A DNA stretch of 64,000 nt from the NCBI RefSeq assembly GCF_023667495.1, contig NZ_JAMOZL010000001.1, positions 1 to 64,000 of the forward strand, given 5' to 3'. The stretch comes from Dyadobacter sp. MSC1_007. Its GTDB lineage: Bacteria; Bacteroidota; Bacteroidia; Cytophagales; Spirosomataceae. The notes under the pieces are model-generated. The model was not told the DNA's origin and ran no database searches. It worked only from the letters and a program-made list of their open reading frames with translations. The translations under genes were made by a program, and so were the position numbers. Below, one piece after another: positions 8,619-16,457 of this stretch. How positions within the stretch are numbered: the first letter of the stretch is position 1; each line of letters begins with the position of its first letter.

Positions 8619-9260
8619 CTATAATTTCTGAAGAACCATCAATCCGTCGCGGATCGGCAGAAGGATATTTGAAACGCGGCTATCCTCATGGACCATCCTG
8701 TTGAAATCCAGTAATGCCTGCGTGTCCTTGTCATTTTTTGCAAGTGGCTGAACCACCTTGCCGCTCCAAAGCACATTATCGGCGATTATGAAACCCCCGG
8801 TCCGGACTTTGTCGAGGCAGAGGTTAAAATAAGAAGAATAATTGATTTTATCAGCATCAATAAACACCAGATCGAACGTGTCGCTGATCAACGGGATAAT
8901 GTCAACAGCATTACCGATACGGTAATCGATCTGGTCTTTGTACGGAGTTTGGTTGAAGTAGTTCCGCGTAAATGCTTCCAGTTCCTCGTTAATATCGATG
9001 GTGATCAGCTTACCGCCCGGATTAAGCCCTTCGCAGAGGCATAATGCGGAGTAGCCGGTGTAGGTCCCGATTTCCAGGATCCGGTCGGGCCGGATCATCC
9101 TCGAAATCATAGATAAAAACCTGCCCTGCAAATGTCCGGACAGCATGCGCGGGCTAAGCACGTTGGCGTGGGTCTCCCGGTTTAAAGACTTCAGCAACGC
9201 GCTCTCATTTTCCGTATGTGCAACGGAATACTCCTCAATTTCCTCTGCCAAAAACTTCAT
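8619..9260 (-). CDS. O-methyltransferase, SAM-dependent (family 3, catechol-OMT-like)
   Basis: A 213-residue class I methyltransferase. The SAM-binding block EIGTYTGYSALCL (63-75), ITIDINEEL (87-95) and the metal-site motifs FIDADK (Asp135) and ADNVLW (Asp161, Asn162) match the cation-dependent O-methyltransferase family of bacterial and plant caffeoyl-CoA/catechol enzymes. The substrate is unknown. It lies 38 bases downstream of rfbA, so modification of a sugar or phenolic group of an envelope product is conceivable, but this is inference from position only. Confidence 0.88.
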   Translation of the reverse strand: MKFLAEEIEEYSVAHTENESALLKSLNRETHANVLSPRMLSGHLQGRFLSMISRMIRPDRILEIGTYTGYSALCLCEGLNPGGKLITIDINEELEAFTRNYFNQTPYKDQIDYRIGNAVDIIPLISDTFDLVFIDADKINYSSYFNLCLDKVRTGGFIIADNVLWSGKVVQPLAKNDKDTQALLDFNRMVHEDSRVSNILLPIRDGLMVLQKL

Positions 9261-9298
9261 CAGACTATAATATGTGCTTGATCCTACATCAATGCCGG

Positions 9299-10165
9299 TC
9301 AGGCGTTGGCTATAATGCGTTCGAGATAAGTGCCGTAGCCGCTTTTTACCAACGGTCTGGCGATCTCACGTAATTGTTCTGCATTAATAAAGCCCATTCG
9401 GTAGGCGATCTCCTCAATGCAACCCACTTTCAATCCTTGCCTTTCTTCGATCACCTGAACAAACTGTCCGGCTTGCATGAGCGATTGGAAAGTACCGGTG
9501 TCGAGCCAGGCGGTTCCGCGGTTCAATACGCCCACTTTCAGTTTACCACGTTCGAGATATACCCGGTTCACATCCGTGATTTCGAGCTCGCCGCGGGGCG
9601 AAGGAGGGATATTTCTAGCTATTTCTACCACATCATTGTCATAGAAATACAAGCCTGGCACCGCGTAGTTGGATTTCGGATTATCCGGCTTTTCTTCGAT
9701 TGAAAGTACATTATTCGATTTATCAAACTCTACTACCCCATATCGCTCGGGATCGTGTACCTGGTAGGCGAATATCACGCCGCCCTCGGGATCGTTGTTG
9801 GATTGCAGCAATTGCGAGAGCCCGGATCCGTAGAATATATTGTCGCCGAGGATGAGGGCAACTTTATCATCACCGATAAATTCTTCGCCGATGATAAATG
9901 CCTGCGCCAGTCCATCCGGACTCGGCTGCACCGCATAGCTGAATTCGCAACCCAGACGGCTTCCGTCGCCCAGTAGCTTTTCAAAATGCGGCAGATCGTG
10001 TGGTGTCGAGATAATGAGAATTTCACGGATGCCCGCCAGCATGAGAATGGATAGCGGGTAATAGATCATTGGCTTATCATAAACAGGCATAAGTTGCTTG
10101 CTCACTGCCAACGTAAGTGGGTGTAACCTCGTACCGGACCCACCGGCCAAAATAATGCCTTTCAT
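9299..10165 (-). CDS. rfbA: Glucose-1-phosphate thymidylyltransferase
   Basis: Makes dTDP-glucose from dTTP and glucose-1-phosphate, the first step to dTDP-deoxysugars. At 288 residues it has standard length. Visible: nucleotide-binding [11 protein letters not shown] (8-18), [11 protein letters not shown] (80-90), LGDN with the metal-binding Asp108, YGVVEFD, SIEEKP, and the WLDTGT block near the C-terminus. It precedes the O-methyltransferase and follows rfbB in the same direction. rfbC and rfbD, needed for dTDP-rhamnose, are not next to it in this window. Confidence 0.97.
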   Translation of the reverse strand: MKGIILAGGSGTRLHPLTLAVSKQLMPVYDKPMIYYPLSILMLAGIREILIISTPHDLPHFEKLLGDGSRLGCEFSYAVQPSPDGLAQAFIIGEEFIGDDKVALILGDNIFYGSGLSQLLQSNNDPEGGVIFAYQVHDPERYGVVEFDKSNNVLSIEEKPDNPKSNYAVPGLYFYDNDVVEIARNIPPSPRGELEITDVNRVYLERGKLKVGVLNRGTAWLDTGTFQSLMQAGQFVQVIEERQGLKVGCIEEIAYRMGFINAEQLREIARPLVKSGYGTYLERIIANA

Positions 10166-10224
10166 AATTAGAGTTTCAATTGAGTAAATCGGTATGACTG
10201 AATGCCCTGACTACGCGTCCCGGA

Positions 10225-11280
10225 CTACCTGTCCGAATACATTTCGGCGTAATATTTCTGGTAATTACCGGATGTGACATTGTCAAGCCAATCCTGGTTG
10301 TTCAGATACCAGTCAACCGTTCTTTCCAGACCTTCCTCGAACTGAAGTGATGGTTTCCAGCCCAGTTCTTCCGAAAGTTTGGTAGCGTCGATCGCATAAC
10401 GCAGGTCATGCCCGGCGCGATCTGTAACATAAGTAATCAGTTTTTCCGTTTCTCCCTGCTCACGGCCCAATTTGCGGTCCATAATGCTGCAAAGCAACAA
10501 AACGAGATCGATATTTTTCCACTCGTTGTGACCCCCGATATTGTACGTTTCGCCGTTGGCCCCGCGGTGGAATATCACGTCGATCGCAATGGCGTGGTCT
10601 TCTACGAACAGCCAGTCGCGAATATTTTCGCCTTTTCCGTACACCGGCAGCGGTTTTTTCTGAATGATATTGTGGATCATCAGCGGGATCAGCTTTTCGG
10701 GGAAATGGTTAGGGCCGTAGTTGTTCGAGCAGTTCGAGATCACAACCGGCAACTTGTAAGTATTGTGATAAGCCCTTACAAAATGGTCCGAAGACGCTTT
10801 GGAGGCCGAATAGGGCGATCTCGGGTCATAGCTTGTTGTTTCTACAAAGAAAGTACCCGGGTCGTGGAGCTCGCCGTACACCTCGTCGGTTGAAACGTGG
10901 TAGAAGCGACGGTCGGTGAAATCGTCCTTCCAGGCTTTTTTCGCTGCATTAAGAAGATTAACAGTTCCTACTACATTGGTCATCACAAACGACATCGGGT
11001 CGGTGATCGACCTGTCGACATGGCTTTCCGCCGCAAGATGGACTATGCCGTGAAAATCGTTTTCACCGACGAGTTTATCAATGAATTCGGCATCGACGAT
11101 ATCGCCTTTTACAAAAGTGTAATTGGGCGCATTTTCGACGTCACGCAGATTTTCGAGGTTACCTGCATACGTAAGCGCATCCAGGTTATAGATATGGTAT
11201 TCAGGATGAAAGTTTACAAAACGGCGTACTACATGGGAGCCGATAAAGCCTGCTCCTCCTGTTATCAATATTTTTTTCAT
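10225..11280 (-). CDS. rfbB: dTDP-glucose 4,6-dehydratase
   Basis: Converts dTDP-glucose to dTDP-4-keto-6-deoxyglucose. This extended SDR enzyme of 351 residues has GGAGFIGSHVV (8-18), the substrate-activating Thr-Asp-Glu (131-133) in STDEVYGEL, and the catalytic Tyr157/Lys161 pair (YSASK). NNYGPNHFPEK and GENIRDWLFVEDH are also hallmark blocks. Its ATG overlaps the galE stop by four bases (ATGA), so the two are translationally coupled. Confidence 0.97.
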   Translation of the reverse strand: MKKILITGGAGFIGSHVVRRFVNFHPEYHIYNLDALTYAGNLENLRDVENAPNYTFVKGDIVDAEFIDKLVGENDFHGIVHLAAESHVDRSITDPMSFVMTNVVGTVNLLNAAKKAWKDDFTDRRFYHVSTDEVYGELHDPGTFFVETTSYDPRSPYSASKASSDHFVRAYHNTYKLPVVISNCSNNYGPNHFPEKLIPLMIHNIIQKKPLPVYGKGENIRDWLFVEDHAIAIDVIFHRGANGETYNIGGHNEWKNIDLVLLLCSIMDRKLGREQGETEKLITYVTDRAGHDLRYAIDATKLSEELGWKPSLQFEEGLERTVDWYLNNQDWLDNVTSGNYQKYYAEMYSDR

Positions 11281-12296
11281 TTTTCAGCTTTTAATTTAAG
11301 TTGCCAGTTCCACGCATCGCGAAGTGCATCTGCCATGGATTTTTCGGCACGCCATTTCATGATATTGTTCACCTTGTCGGACTGCGCATAGATTTGCTCC
11401 ACATCTCCTTCCCTGCGGGGCCCGATGGTATAGTTGAGTTTTACGCCATTTACTTCTTCAAATGTCTTGATCAGCTGCAATACGGTATATCCTTCGCCAG
11501 TACCGACATTAAATACATCGTAATAATCTGATTCGGTCTGTGAATCAAGTAGTTCCAGTGCTCTTACGTGTGCTTTTGCGAGGTCCACCACGTGGATAAA
11601 GTCGCGGATACAGGTGCCGTCGGGGGTATTGTAGTCACTCCCGAAAACAGTAAGCGATTTACGGAGGCCAGCGGCTGTCTGCGTAATAAACGGCACCAGA
11701 TTACTGGGAACGCCATTAGGCAGTTCTCCGATCAATGAGGTTTCGTGCGCGCCGATTGGATTGAAATAACGCAGTGAAATCGCTTTAATGCCTGGTTTTG
11801 AATGGACATGGTCGCGGATAATGTCTTCTGCAATGGCCTTGGTGTTGCCATAAGGCGAATTCGCCGGGAGGCGGGGAGTGCTTTCTGTTACCGGTAGTTT
11901 TTCGGGCTGGCCGTAAACGGTGCAGGATGATGAAAATACGAATTTGTCAACTTTGAACTCGTCCATTGCCCTCAGCAGCACAAGGAGTGAAATAAGGTTG
12001 TTTTCGTAATAGTTTAAAGGTTTTTCAACCGATTCACCTACCGCTTTGTAAGCAGCAAAGTGAATAACCCCGTCAAACTTCTCTTTTTCAAATAGCGCCC
12101 TTACTTTCTCAGCGTCGTTGCAATCAATTTCGTAAAACGGAAAATCCTTGCCGGTAATTTGTTTGATGCGTTCCAGGACGCCGCGGTTCGAATTGTAGAG
12201 ATTATCGACGATGACCGGCTGGAATCCTGCTTTGTCCAACTCAACAACGGTATGGGAACCGATAAATCCGGCCCCTCCGGTAACGAGAATTTTCAT
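11277..12296 (-). CDS. galE: UDP-glucose 4-epimerase
   Basis: Interconverts UDP-glucose and UDP-galactose using bound NAD. The 339-residue length matches the family. Seen: GGAGFIGSHTVVEL (7-20), IHFAAYKAVGESV, the catalytic Ser124 (SSSCTVYG) and Tyr149/Lys153 (YGNTK), RYFNPIGAH and CIRDFIHVVDLA. It is the first gene of the seven-gene minus-strand run that continues through rfbB, rfbA and the transglycosylase to the ATL gene. A possible promoter lies at 12432-12439. Confidence 0.97.
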   Translation of the reverse strand: MKILVTGGAGFIGSHTVVELDKAGFQPVIVDNLYNSNRGVLERIKQITGKDFPFYEIDCNDAEKVRALFEKEKFDGVIHFAAYKAVGESVEKPLNYYENNLISLLVLLRAMDEFKVDKFVFSSSCTVYGQPEKLPVTESTPRLPANSPYGNTKAIAEDIIRDHVHSKPGIKAISLRYFNPIGAHETSLIGELPNGVPSNLVPFITQTAAGLRKSLTVFGSDYNTPDGTCIRDFIHVVDLAKAHVRALELLDSQTESDYYDVFNVGTGEGYTVLQLIKTFEEVNGVKLNYTIGPRREGDVEQIYAQSDKVNNIMKWRAEKSMADALRDAWNWQLKLKAEK

Positions 12297-12431
12297 GCGT
12301 TATGAGCTTAAAATTTTAAAAATATGGTGGTATAGATGGTAGTTGAAAATGTGGCCAAATGCTGCTTTCAAGTGCAATTTTGCAATACTTTTCAGCGAAT
12401 TTGATCCCTTCGACCGGCATTTTTTTCCGGG

Positions 12432-12439
12432 CAAAAGTA
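12432..12439 (-). promoter_or_regulatory. Candidate -7 box for the galE operon
   Basis: On the minus strand the sequence reads TACTTTTG, an exact match to the Bacteroidota TAnnTTTG box, about 135 bases upstream of galE. No clear TTG was found at the usual distance upstream, so this is tentative. Confidence 0.3.
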
Positions 12440-12510
12440 GAAAATTTGACGTCCATAAAAAAAAAATGTTTTTATTTATCCGTTGGTTGTTAAATGAAGA
12501 TTTGAGGAAA

Positions 12511-13359
12511 ATGAACCAGAAAGAAATCAAGGCACTGATATCCTTGCTTGATGACGAAGATCATGAAGTGAGTCAGCATGTTGAAGGGAAGATATTGTCG
12601 TTGGGAGGAACTGTGATACCTTTTCTTGAGACTGAATGGGAAGAAAGTTTCAGCCCGATCGTGCAGCGTAAAATTGAGGAACTGATCCATGAGCTGCAAC
12701 TAAGTATAATGATCGAACGGTTGCAAGCCTGGAAAAACGGAGGCGGCCTGGACTTGCTGGAAGGTATGTGGATCATCGCAACCTACCATTATCCCGATCT
12801 ATCGATGGAAAAGCTGAAAACCAGCATTGAACAGCTCTATTATGATATCTGGATCCAGTTTCAGGAGGAAATGAATGCGGTGGACCAGGTCAAAAGGATC
12901 AACAGCATATTTTTTGGAGTGATGAATTTTGCGGCTAATACCAAGAACTTCCATTCTCCAACCAACTCAATGATCAATGCCGTATTGGAAAGCCGCCGTG
13001 GTAACCCGATCACTTTATGCGTGATCTATCTGCTGATTGCCCGGAAGCTGGGCTTGCCCGTCTACGGCGTCAACCTGCCAAACCTGTTTGTATTGACCTA
13101 TAAAAACGATAAGACCCAGTTTTATATCAATGTATTCAACCGGGGGATTATCTTTTCCAAAACAGATATCGACCATTATATCGCCCAATTGAACATTAAG
13201 TCGAAGGAGATTTTTTATCAGCCTTGTACCAATCTTGAAATCGTGCAGAGAGTGTTGCGAAACCTGATCTTATCTTACGAGAAAACGAGCGAGCAGGACA
13301 AGATTAAGGAGATTGAAAAGATACTGAAATCGACCCTCGACGATATGGTGGATAACTGA
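12511..13359 (+). CDS. SirB1-like (transglutaminase-like, Transglut_core2) family protein
   Basis: A 282-residue cytoplasmic protein. Residues 70-200 carry the family pattern: LLEGMWIIATYHYPDLS, AVLESRRGNPITLCVIYLLIARKLGLPV as separate blocks, then GVNLPNLFVLTY. In many relatives the last block holds a His (PGHF or similar); here it reads PNLF, so the putative catalytic His may be lost. The biochemical function of the family is unclear. The ATG at 12511 is chosen because GAGGAAA precedes it directly and the longer frame to 12343 encodes a poor N-terminus. It converges on the phosphopantetheinyl transferase gene. Confidence 0.75.
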   Translation: MNQKEIKALISLLDDEDHEVSQHVEGKILSLGGTVIPFLETEWEESFSPIVQRKIEELIHELQLSIMIERLQAWKNGGGLDLLEGMWIIATYHYPDLSMEKLKTSIEQLYYDIWIQFQEEMNAVDQVKRINSIFFGVMNFAANTKNFHSPTNSMINAVLESRRGNPITLCVIYLLIARKLGLPVYGVNLPNLFVLTYKNDKTQFYINVFNRGIIFSKTDIDHYIAQLNIKSKEIFYQPCTNLEIVQRVLRNLILSYEKTSEQDKIKEIEKILKSTLDDMVDN

Positions 13360-13361
13360 TC

Positions 13362-13991
13362 TCAAAGTGAGATTGCAAGACAATGACTGTCAAACCACCG
13401 TACATATATATTAGAGCGGACTTCAAGCTCCTCGTCTGTCAGCTTTCCTTTAAGAATGATATCGGCTTCCTCGAAAGGCTCGATAAAAATAGAATCCTTG
13501 AAGCTGATTTTTTTCTTGCCGTACAACTTATATAAAGCTTCCTTTGCACACCAGTACATGCACAGGCGTGACATTTGGTCATTTGCGTGCATAAACTCGG
13601 GCGGAGAAAGGTATTTGCCGGACGTGCGTTGCAATTTCGGATCTACTTTCTCCATATCGATGCCGACTGCCGCGGCCGGGTTAATCGCTACTGCTACAAA
13701 GTCGAAAGTATGGGTAATGGAAATGTGGGAGTCGTTATCGATCAGGAACGCCTTGCCATGTTGGTCTTTGTGAATGCCTACGTAGTTGATCCCGAACTGC
13801 TCCGCCAGCGTTTTGATAAGCATGCGGCTGGCAAGCCATTCGCGCTTTTTTTGGGGATGCGATATTTTGCCGAGCTCCTGCTGGTTAAATCCGTTTCCCA
13901 GGTTATACTGCAGTTCGGCTTCGGTTTCCGTCAGTTTCCAAACCAGCAATGTGCTGGTTTCTTCAATCTTTTCGGAATGAACGAGGGGCAT
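13362..13991 (-). CDS. 4'-phosphopantetheinyl transferase superfamily protein
   Basis: Transfers the phosphopantetheine arm of CoA to carrier proteins. The 209-residue protein is of Sfp/Gsp size. Key motifs: GIDMEKVD (metal-binding Asp112, Glu114) and WCAKEALYKLYGKK (Trp147, Lys150, Glu151). The upstream GKAFLIDNDSHISITHT block binds CoA in relatives. The open frame extends to 14417, but that part overlaps the divergent WD40 gene; the ATG at 13991 leaves a 30-base intergenic region. Its carrier protein could be the fatty-acid ACP or a secondary-metabolism carrier; the sequence does not decide. Confidence 0.88.
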   Translation of the reverse strand: MPLVHSEKIEETSTLLVWKLTETEAELQYNLGNGFNQQELGKISHPQKKREWLASRMLIKTLAEQFGINYVGIHKDQHGKAFLIDNDSHISITHTFDFVAVAINPAAAVGIDMEKVDPKLQRTSGKYLSPPEFMHANDQMSRLCMYWCAKEALYKLYGKKKISFKDSIFIEPFEEADIILKGKLTDEELEVRSNIYVRWFDSHCLAISL

Positions 13992-14021
13992 GGGAATGAT
14001 GTTTCGATACAAAAATAACAG

Positions 14022-14921
14022 ATGAATATTCGCAAAGTAGATACTTTTTCCGGTCATAGAGACAGTGTTTATACAATTATTTCTGACGATACGGGTCACG
14101 GCTTTTATTCCGCGGGCGGGGACGGTTTTGTAATTCAATGGGACCTGAATAAGCCGGATCTGGGAAAACTCGTTGCGCGTGCCGGGACTTCGGTTTACGC
14201 CATGGCATTGAATACCAACGATCAAACGCTCTGGATCGGACAGAATTACGAAGGCGTTCAGTTGCTTGATATCGGAAACAACACGATCGCGAAAACGTCG
14301 AAAATAACGAATGCGGCTATTTTTGATATTAAATTTTTTGACGATAAGGCGCTCGTCGCTCTGGGCGATGGCGTGGTGGTAGTGATGGATGTGCCCACGT
14401 TCGCTGTACAGAAGCATATCAAGATTTCAGAAAAAAGCGTCCGGAGCATTGCCGTGAATATTGGCACGAACGAGTTTGCAACCGGCGACAGCGATTGCAA
14501 TGTGCATATCTTCGATCTCGACGGCTTCAAATTAAAAAAGACAATCCAGGCGCATACAAACTCGGTTTTTTCCGTTAAGTATTCACCGGACGGCAAATAC
14601 CTGTTCACTACCGGGCGGGATGCACACCTGAAAGTCTGGGATGTAAATGATGCATATGGCATTGTCACAGACATCCCTGCGCATATGTACGCGGTCAACG
14701 ATATTGCATTCAGTCCCGACCGCTCCCTCTTCGCTACCTGCAGCATGGACAAATCGATAAAAGTCTGGGATGCGGCGACCTTTAAACTGAAAAAAATAAT
14801 CGATCGGGCACGTCATGCCGGGCATGGGACGTCGGTCAATAAGCTGCTTTGGACGGGCTTTGAAAATCAGCTCATTTCGTGCAGTGACGACCGCATGATC
14901 TCCGTTTGGGAAGTGGCGTGA
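14022..14921 (+). CDS. WD40 repeat protein
   Basis: A 299-residue protein made of about seven WD40 repeats, for example FSGHRDSVYTI, IQAHTNSVFSVKYSPDGKYL, AHLKVWDV, AHMYAVNDIAFSPDRSLF and KSIKVWDAA, ending in CSDDRMISVWEVA. It has no signal peptide, so it is probably a cytoplasmic beta-propeller used as an interaction platform. No enzyme domain is attached. It is transcribed divergently from the phosphopantetheinyl transferase gene with only 30 bases between the starts. Confidence 0.9.
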   Translation: MNIRKVDTFSGHRDSVYTIISDDTGHGFYSAGGDGFVIQWDLNKPDLGKLVARAGTSVYAMALNTNDQTLWIGQNYEGVQLLDIGNNTIAKTSKITNAAIFDIKFFDDKALVALGDGVVVVMDVPTFAVQKHIKISEKSVRSIAVNIGTNEFATGDSDCNVHIFDLDGFKLKKTIQAHTNSVFSVKYSPDGKYLFTTGRDAHLKVWDVNDAYGIVTDIPAHMYAVNDIAFSPDRSLFATCSMDKSIKVWDAATFKLKKIIDRARHAGHGTSVNKLLWTGFENQLISCSDDRMISVWEVA

Positions 14922-15028
14922 CCGAATACTTATAATATGGTAATATTGGTAAATACTTTGAAAAATGAATCATATATCTTTAACTTACACGACCGTTTTT
15001 AACTAGGCATCAAAGCATTTAATGCATC

Positions 15029-16060
15029 ATGAAAATATCCGCTATAGACATACGCAAGCATACTTTTGAGAAGATTTTCAGAGGTTACGATCCGGACGAA
15101 GTAGATGCTTTCCTGAATTCTTTGTCTCAGGAATGGGAGCGGTTTTCAAGCGAAAATAGCTTGCTGAAGATGCAGCTGGAATATGCGGAAAAGGAACTGA
15201 GCAAGCTGAAAGATATCGAATCAACTTTATTCAGGACCTTAAAAGCAGCGGAAGATACCAGTAAGTTAATAGAGAAAGAAGCACACGAAGAAGCGGAAAA
15301 AAGGATCGAAGAGTCAAGGTCGACAGCCAATGATCTTGTGTCTGAAGCGGAAGCAAGGACGAACCAGATCATCCGCCAGACGGAGGAGCGACTGGCTAAG
15401 TTTAAAGAGGAATTTGCAGCCGAAGTGAAGATACAGGAGCGTGACTTCCGTGCGATCGAAAACTTCCGTGATAACCTGATTGTGCAGCTCAGTTCGTTAG
15501 CCAATAACACCATTGAAACGGTAGAGCGTTTTGAGCAGAAATATGATAGGGAGTCGGTACTGAATAAGATGGAGGAGATCAAAAAGCATGTCGCTGAGAT
15601 CGAAATCCCTAAAAAGTTGGTGTTCCAGGCACCACCTAAAGTAGAGGAAGAAGAGCCGGAAGCCGAAGCAGAAGTGAGTGTGGTGCTAGCCGATGATAAG
15701 CCGGAAGTCGCATTTGAAGTGGTGGATACGGACGAAGAGGCGGTTGAGGAAATAATTGAAGAAGAAGATCAATTTGTGCCTGAGGCGGCAATTGAAGTCG
15801 AGGAAGCGCAACCGGTCGCGGAAGAAGAGCCGGTTGTTATTTCCGAGCCTGAACCCGAGCCAGTGCAGGAAGAACCCGTTCGTTTTAACCGCCTGCGTGA
15901 GACGGCCAAAAGCGCTGCTGACGAGGCGAGTGAAGCATTGGCAGAAATGCATAAGTCCGCAGAAAAGGCGCGTGACGCTTCTCCATCTATCAACAGGCCG
16001 AAGGAAAACAGCCAGCCCAAGAAAACGGGGGGCGGCGGTTCATTTTTCGATCAAATCTAA
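15029..16060 (+). CDS. DivIVA domain-containing coiled-coil protein
   Basis: A 343-residue protein. Residues 1-60 form a DivIVA N-terminal domain (MKISAIDIRKHTFEKIFRGY, then DPDEVDAFL), with Phe17-Arg18-Gly19-Tyr20, the positions that insert in the membrane in Bacillus DivIVA. A long coiled coil follows (about 35-185, Glu/Lys/Ala-rich), then a highly acidic Glu/Val/Pro-rich tail (about 200-300) and a short basic/Gly end (KKTGGGGSFFDQI). DivIVA proteins mark curved membrane at poles or septa; in Bacteroidota the role is little studied. It is followed 9 bases later by folB. Confidence 0.85.
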   Translation: MKISAIDIRKHTFEKIFRGYDPDEVDAFLNSLSQEWERFSSENSLLKMQLEYAEKELSKLKDIESTLFRTLKAAEDTSKLIEKEAHEEAEKRIEESRSTANDLVSEAEARTNQIIRQTEERLAKFKEEFAAEVKIQERDFRAIENFRDNLIVQLSSLANNTIETVERFEQKYDRESVLNKMEEIKKHVAEIEIPKKLVFQAPPKVEEEEPEAEAEVSVVLADDKPEVAFEVVDTDEEAVEEIIEEEDQFVPEAAIEVEEAQPVAEEEPVVISEPEPEPVQEEPVRFNRLRETAKSAADEASEALAEMHKSAEKARDASPSINRPKENSQPKKTGGGGSFFDQI

Positions 16061-16069
16061 TTATCACTA

Positions 16070-16420
16070 TTGGGAACCATCAGCCTCGAAGGACTCGAAT
16101 TTTTTGCCTACCACGGATATTACCCCGAAGAACAGCGAATCGGTAATAAATATGCCCTGGATATCACTATTACCACCGACTTTTTTAAGGCTGCACAGCA
16201 CGATAAGCTGAGTGAAACGGTGAACTACGAGACGATTTACAAGCTGACAGCGAAAGTCATGCAGGAACCGGCCAAGCTGCTGGAACACATTGGCTTCAAC
16301 GTCATAGAAAATATAAGAGAGCATTATCCTTCCGTGGAGAAAGTCACCGTAAAGGTTTCCAAGTTCAACCCCCCGATAGGCGGGGTCTGCACCCGGGCAG
16401 TGATTACGATGGAAGGGTAA
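16070..16420 (+). CDS. folB: Dihydroneopterin aldolase
   Basis: Cleaves 7,8-dihydroneopterin to hydroxymethyl-dihydropterin in folate synthesis. The 116-residue protein has the family opening LEGLEFFAYHGYYPEEQ (pocket Tyr and Glu), TVNYETIY, KLLEHIGFNVIENI and the catalytic lysine in VKVSKFNPPIGG. The start is read as TTG at 16070; no better ATG is available. It follows the DivIVA-like gene closely and ends in a strong terminator. Confidence 0.92.
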   Translation: MGTISLEGLEFFAYHGYYPEEQRIGNKYALDITITTDFFKAAQHDKLSETVNYETIYKLTAKVMQEPAKLLEHIGFNVIENIREHYPSVEKVTVKVSKFNPPIGGVCTRAVITMEG

Positions 16421-16457
16421 CAAAAAAGGGGCGGTTTTAAACCGCCCCTTTTTTGTT
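16419..16457. terminator. Bidirectional terminator
   Basis: A stem formed by AACAAAAAAGGGGCGGTTT and AAACCGCCCCTTTTTTGTT sits exactly between the convergent stops of folB and the saccharopine-dehydrogenase-family gene, with T runs on both strands. Confidence 0.9.

Noticed and set aside
12343..12510. 56-residue N-terminal extension of the SirB1-like protein
   Set aside because: The encoded sequence is not protein-like, while an ATG with GAGGAAA directly before it lies at 12511.
13359..13373. ATCTCA/TGAGAT hairpin between the SirB1-like and phosphopantetheinyl transferase genes
   Set aside because: Six base pairs with a 3-base loop and no T run; too weak to call a terminator.
13992..14417. 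N-terminal extension of the phosphopantetheinyl transferase frame
   Set aside because: It overlaps the divergent WD40 gene for nearly 400 bases and has no similarity to the transferase family; the family-like protein starts at 13991.
15127..16020. Long Ser- or Leu-rich frames opposite the DivIVA-like gene
   Set aside because: They are shadows of the Glu/Ala-rich coiled coil; reversed Glu codons give Leu/Phe/Ser runs.
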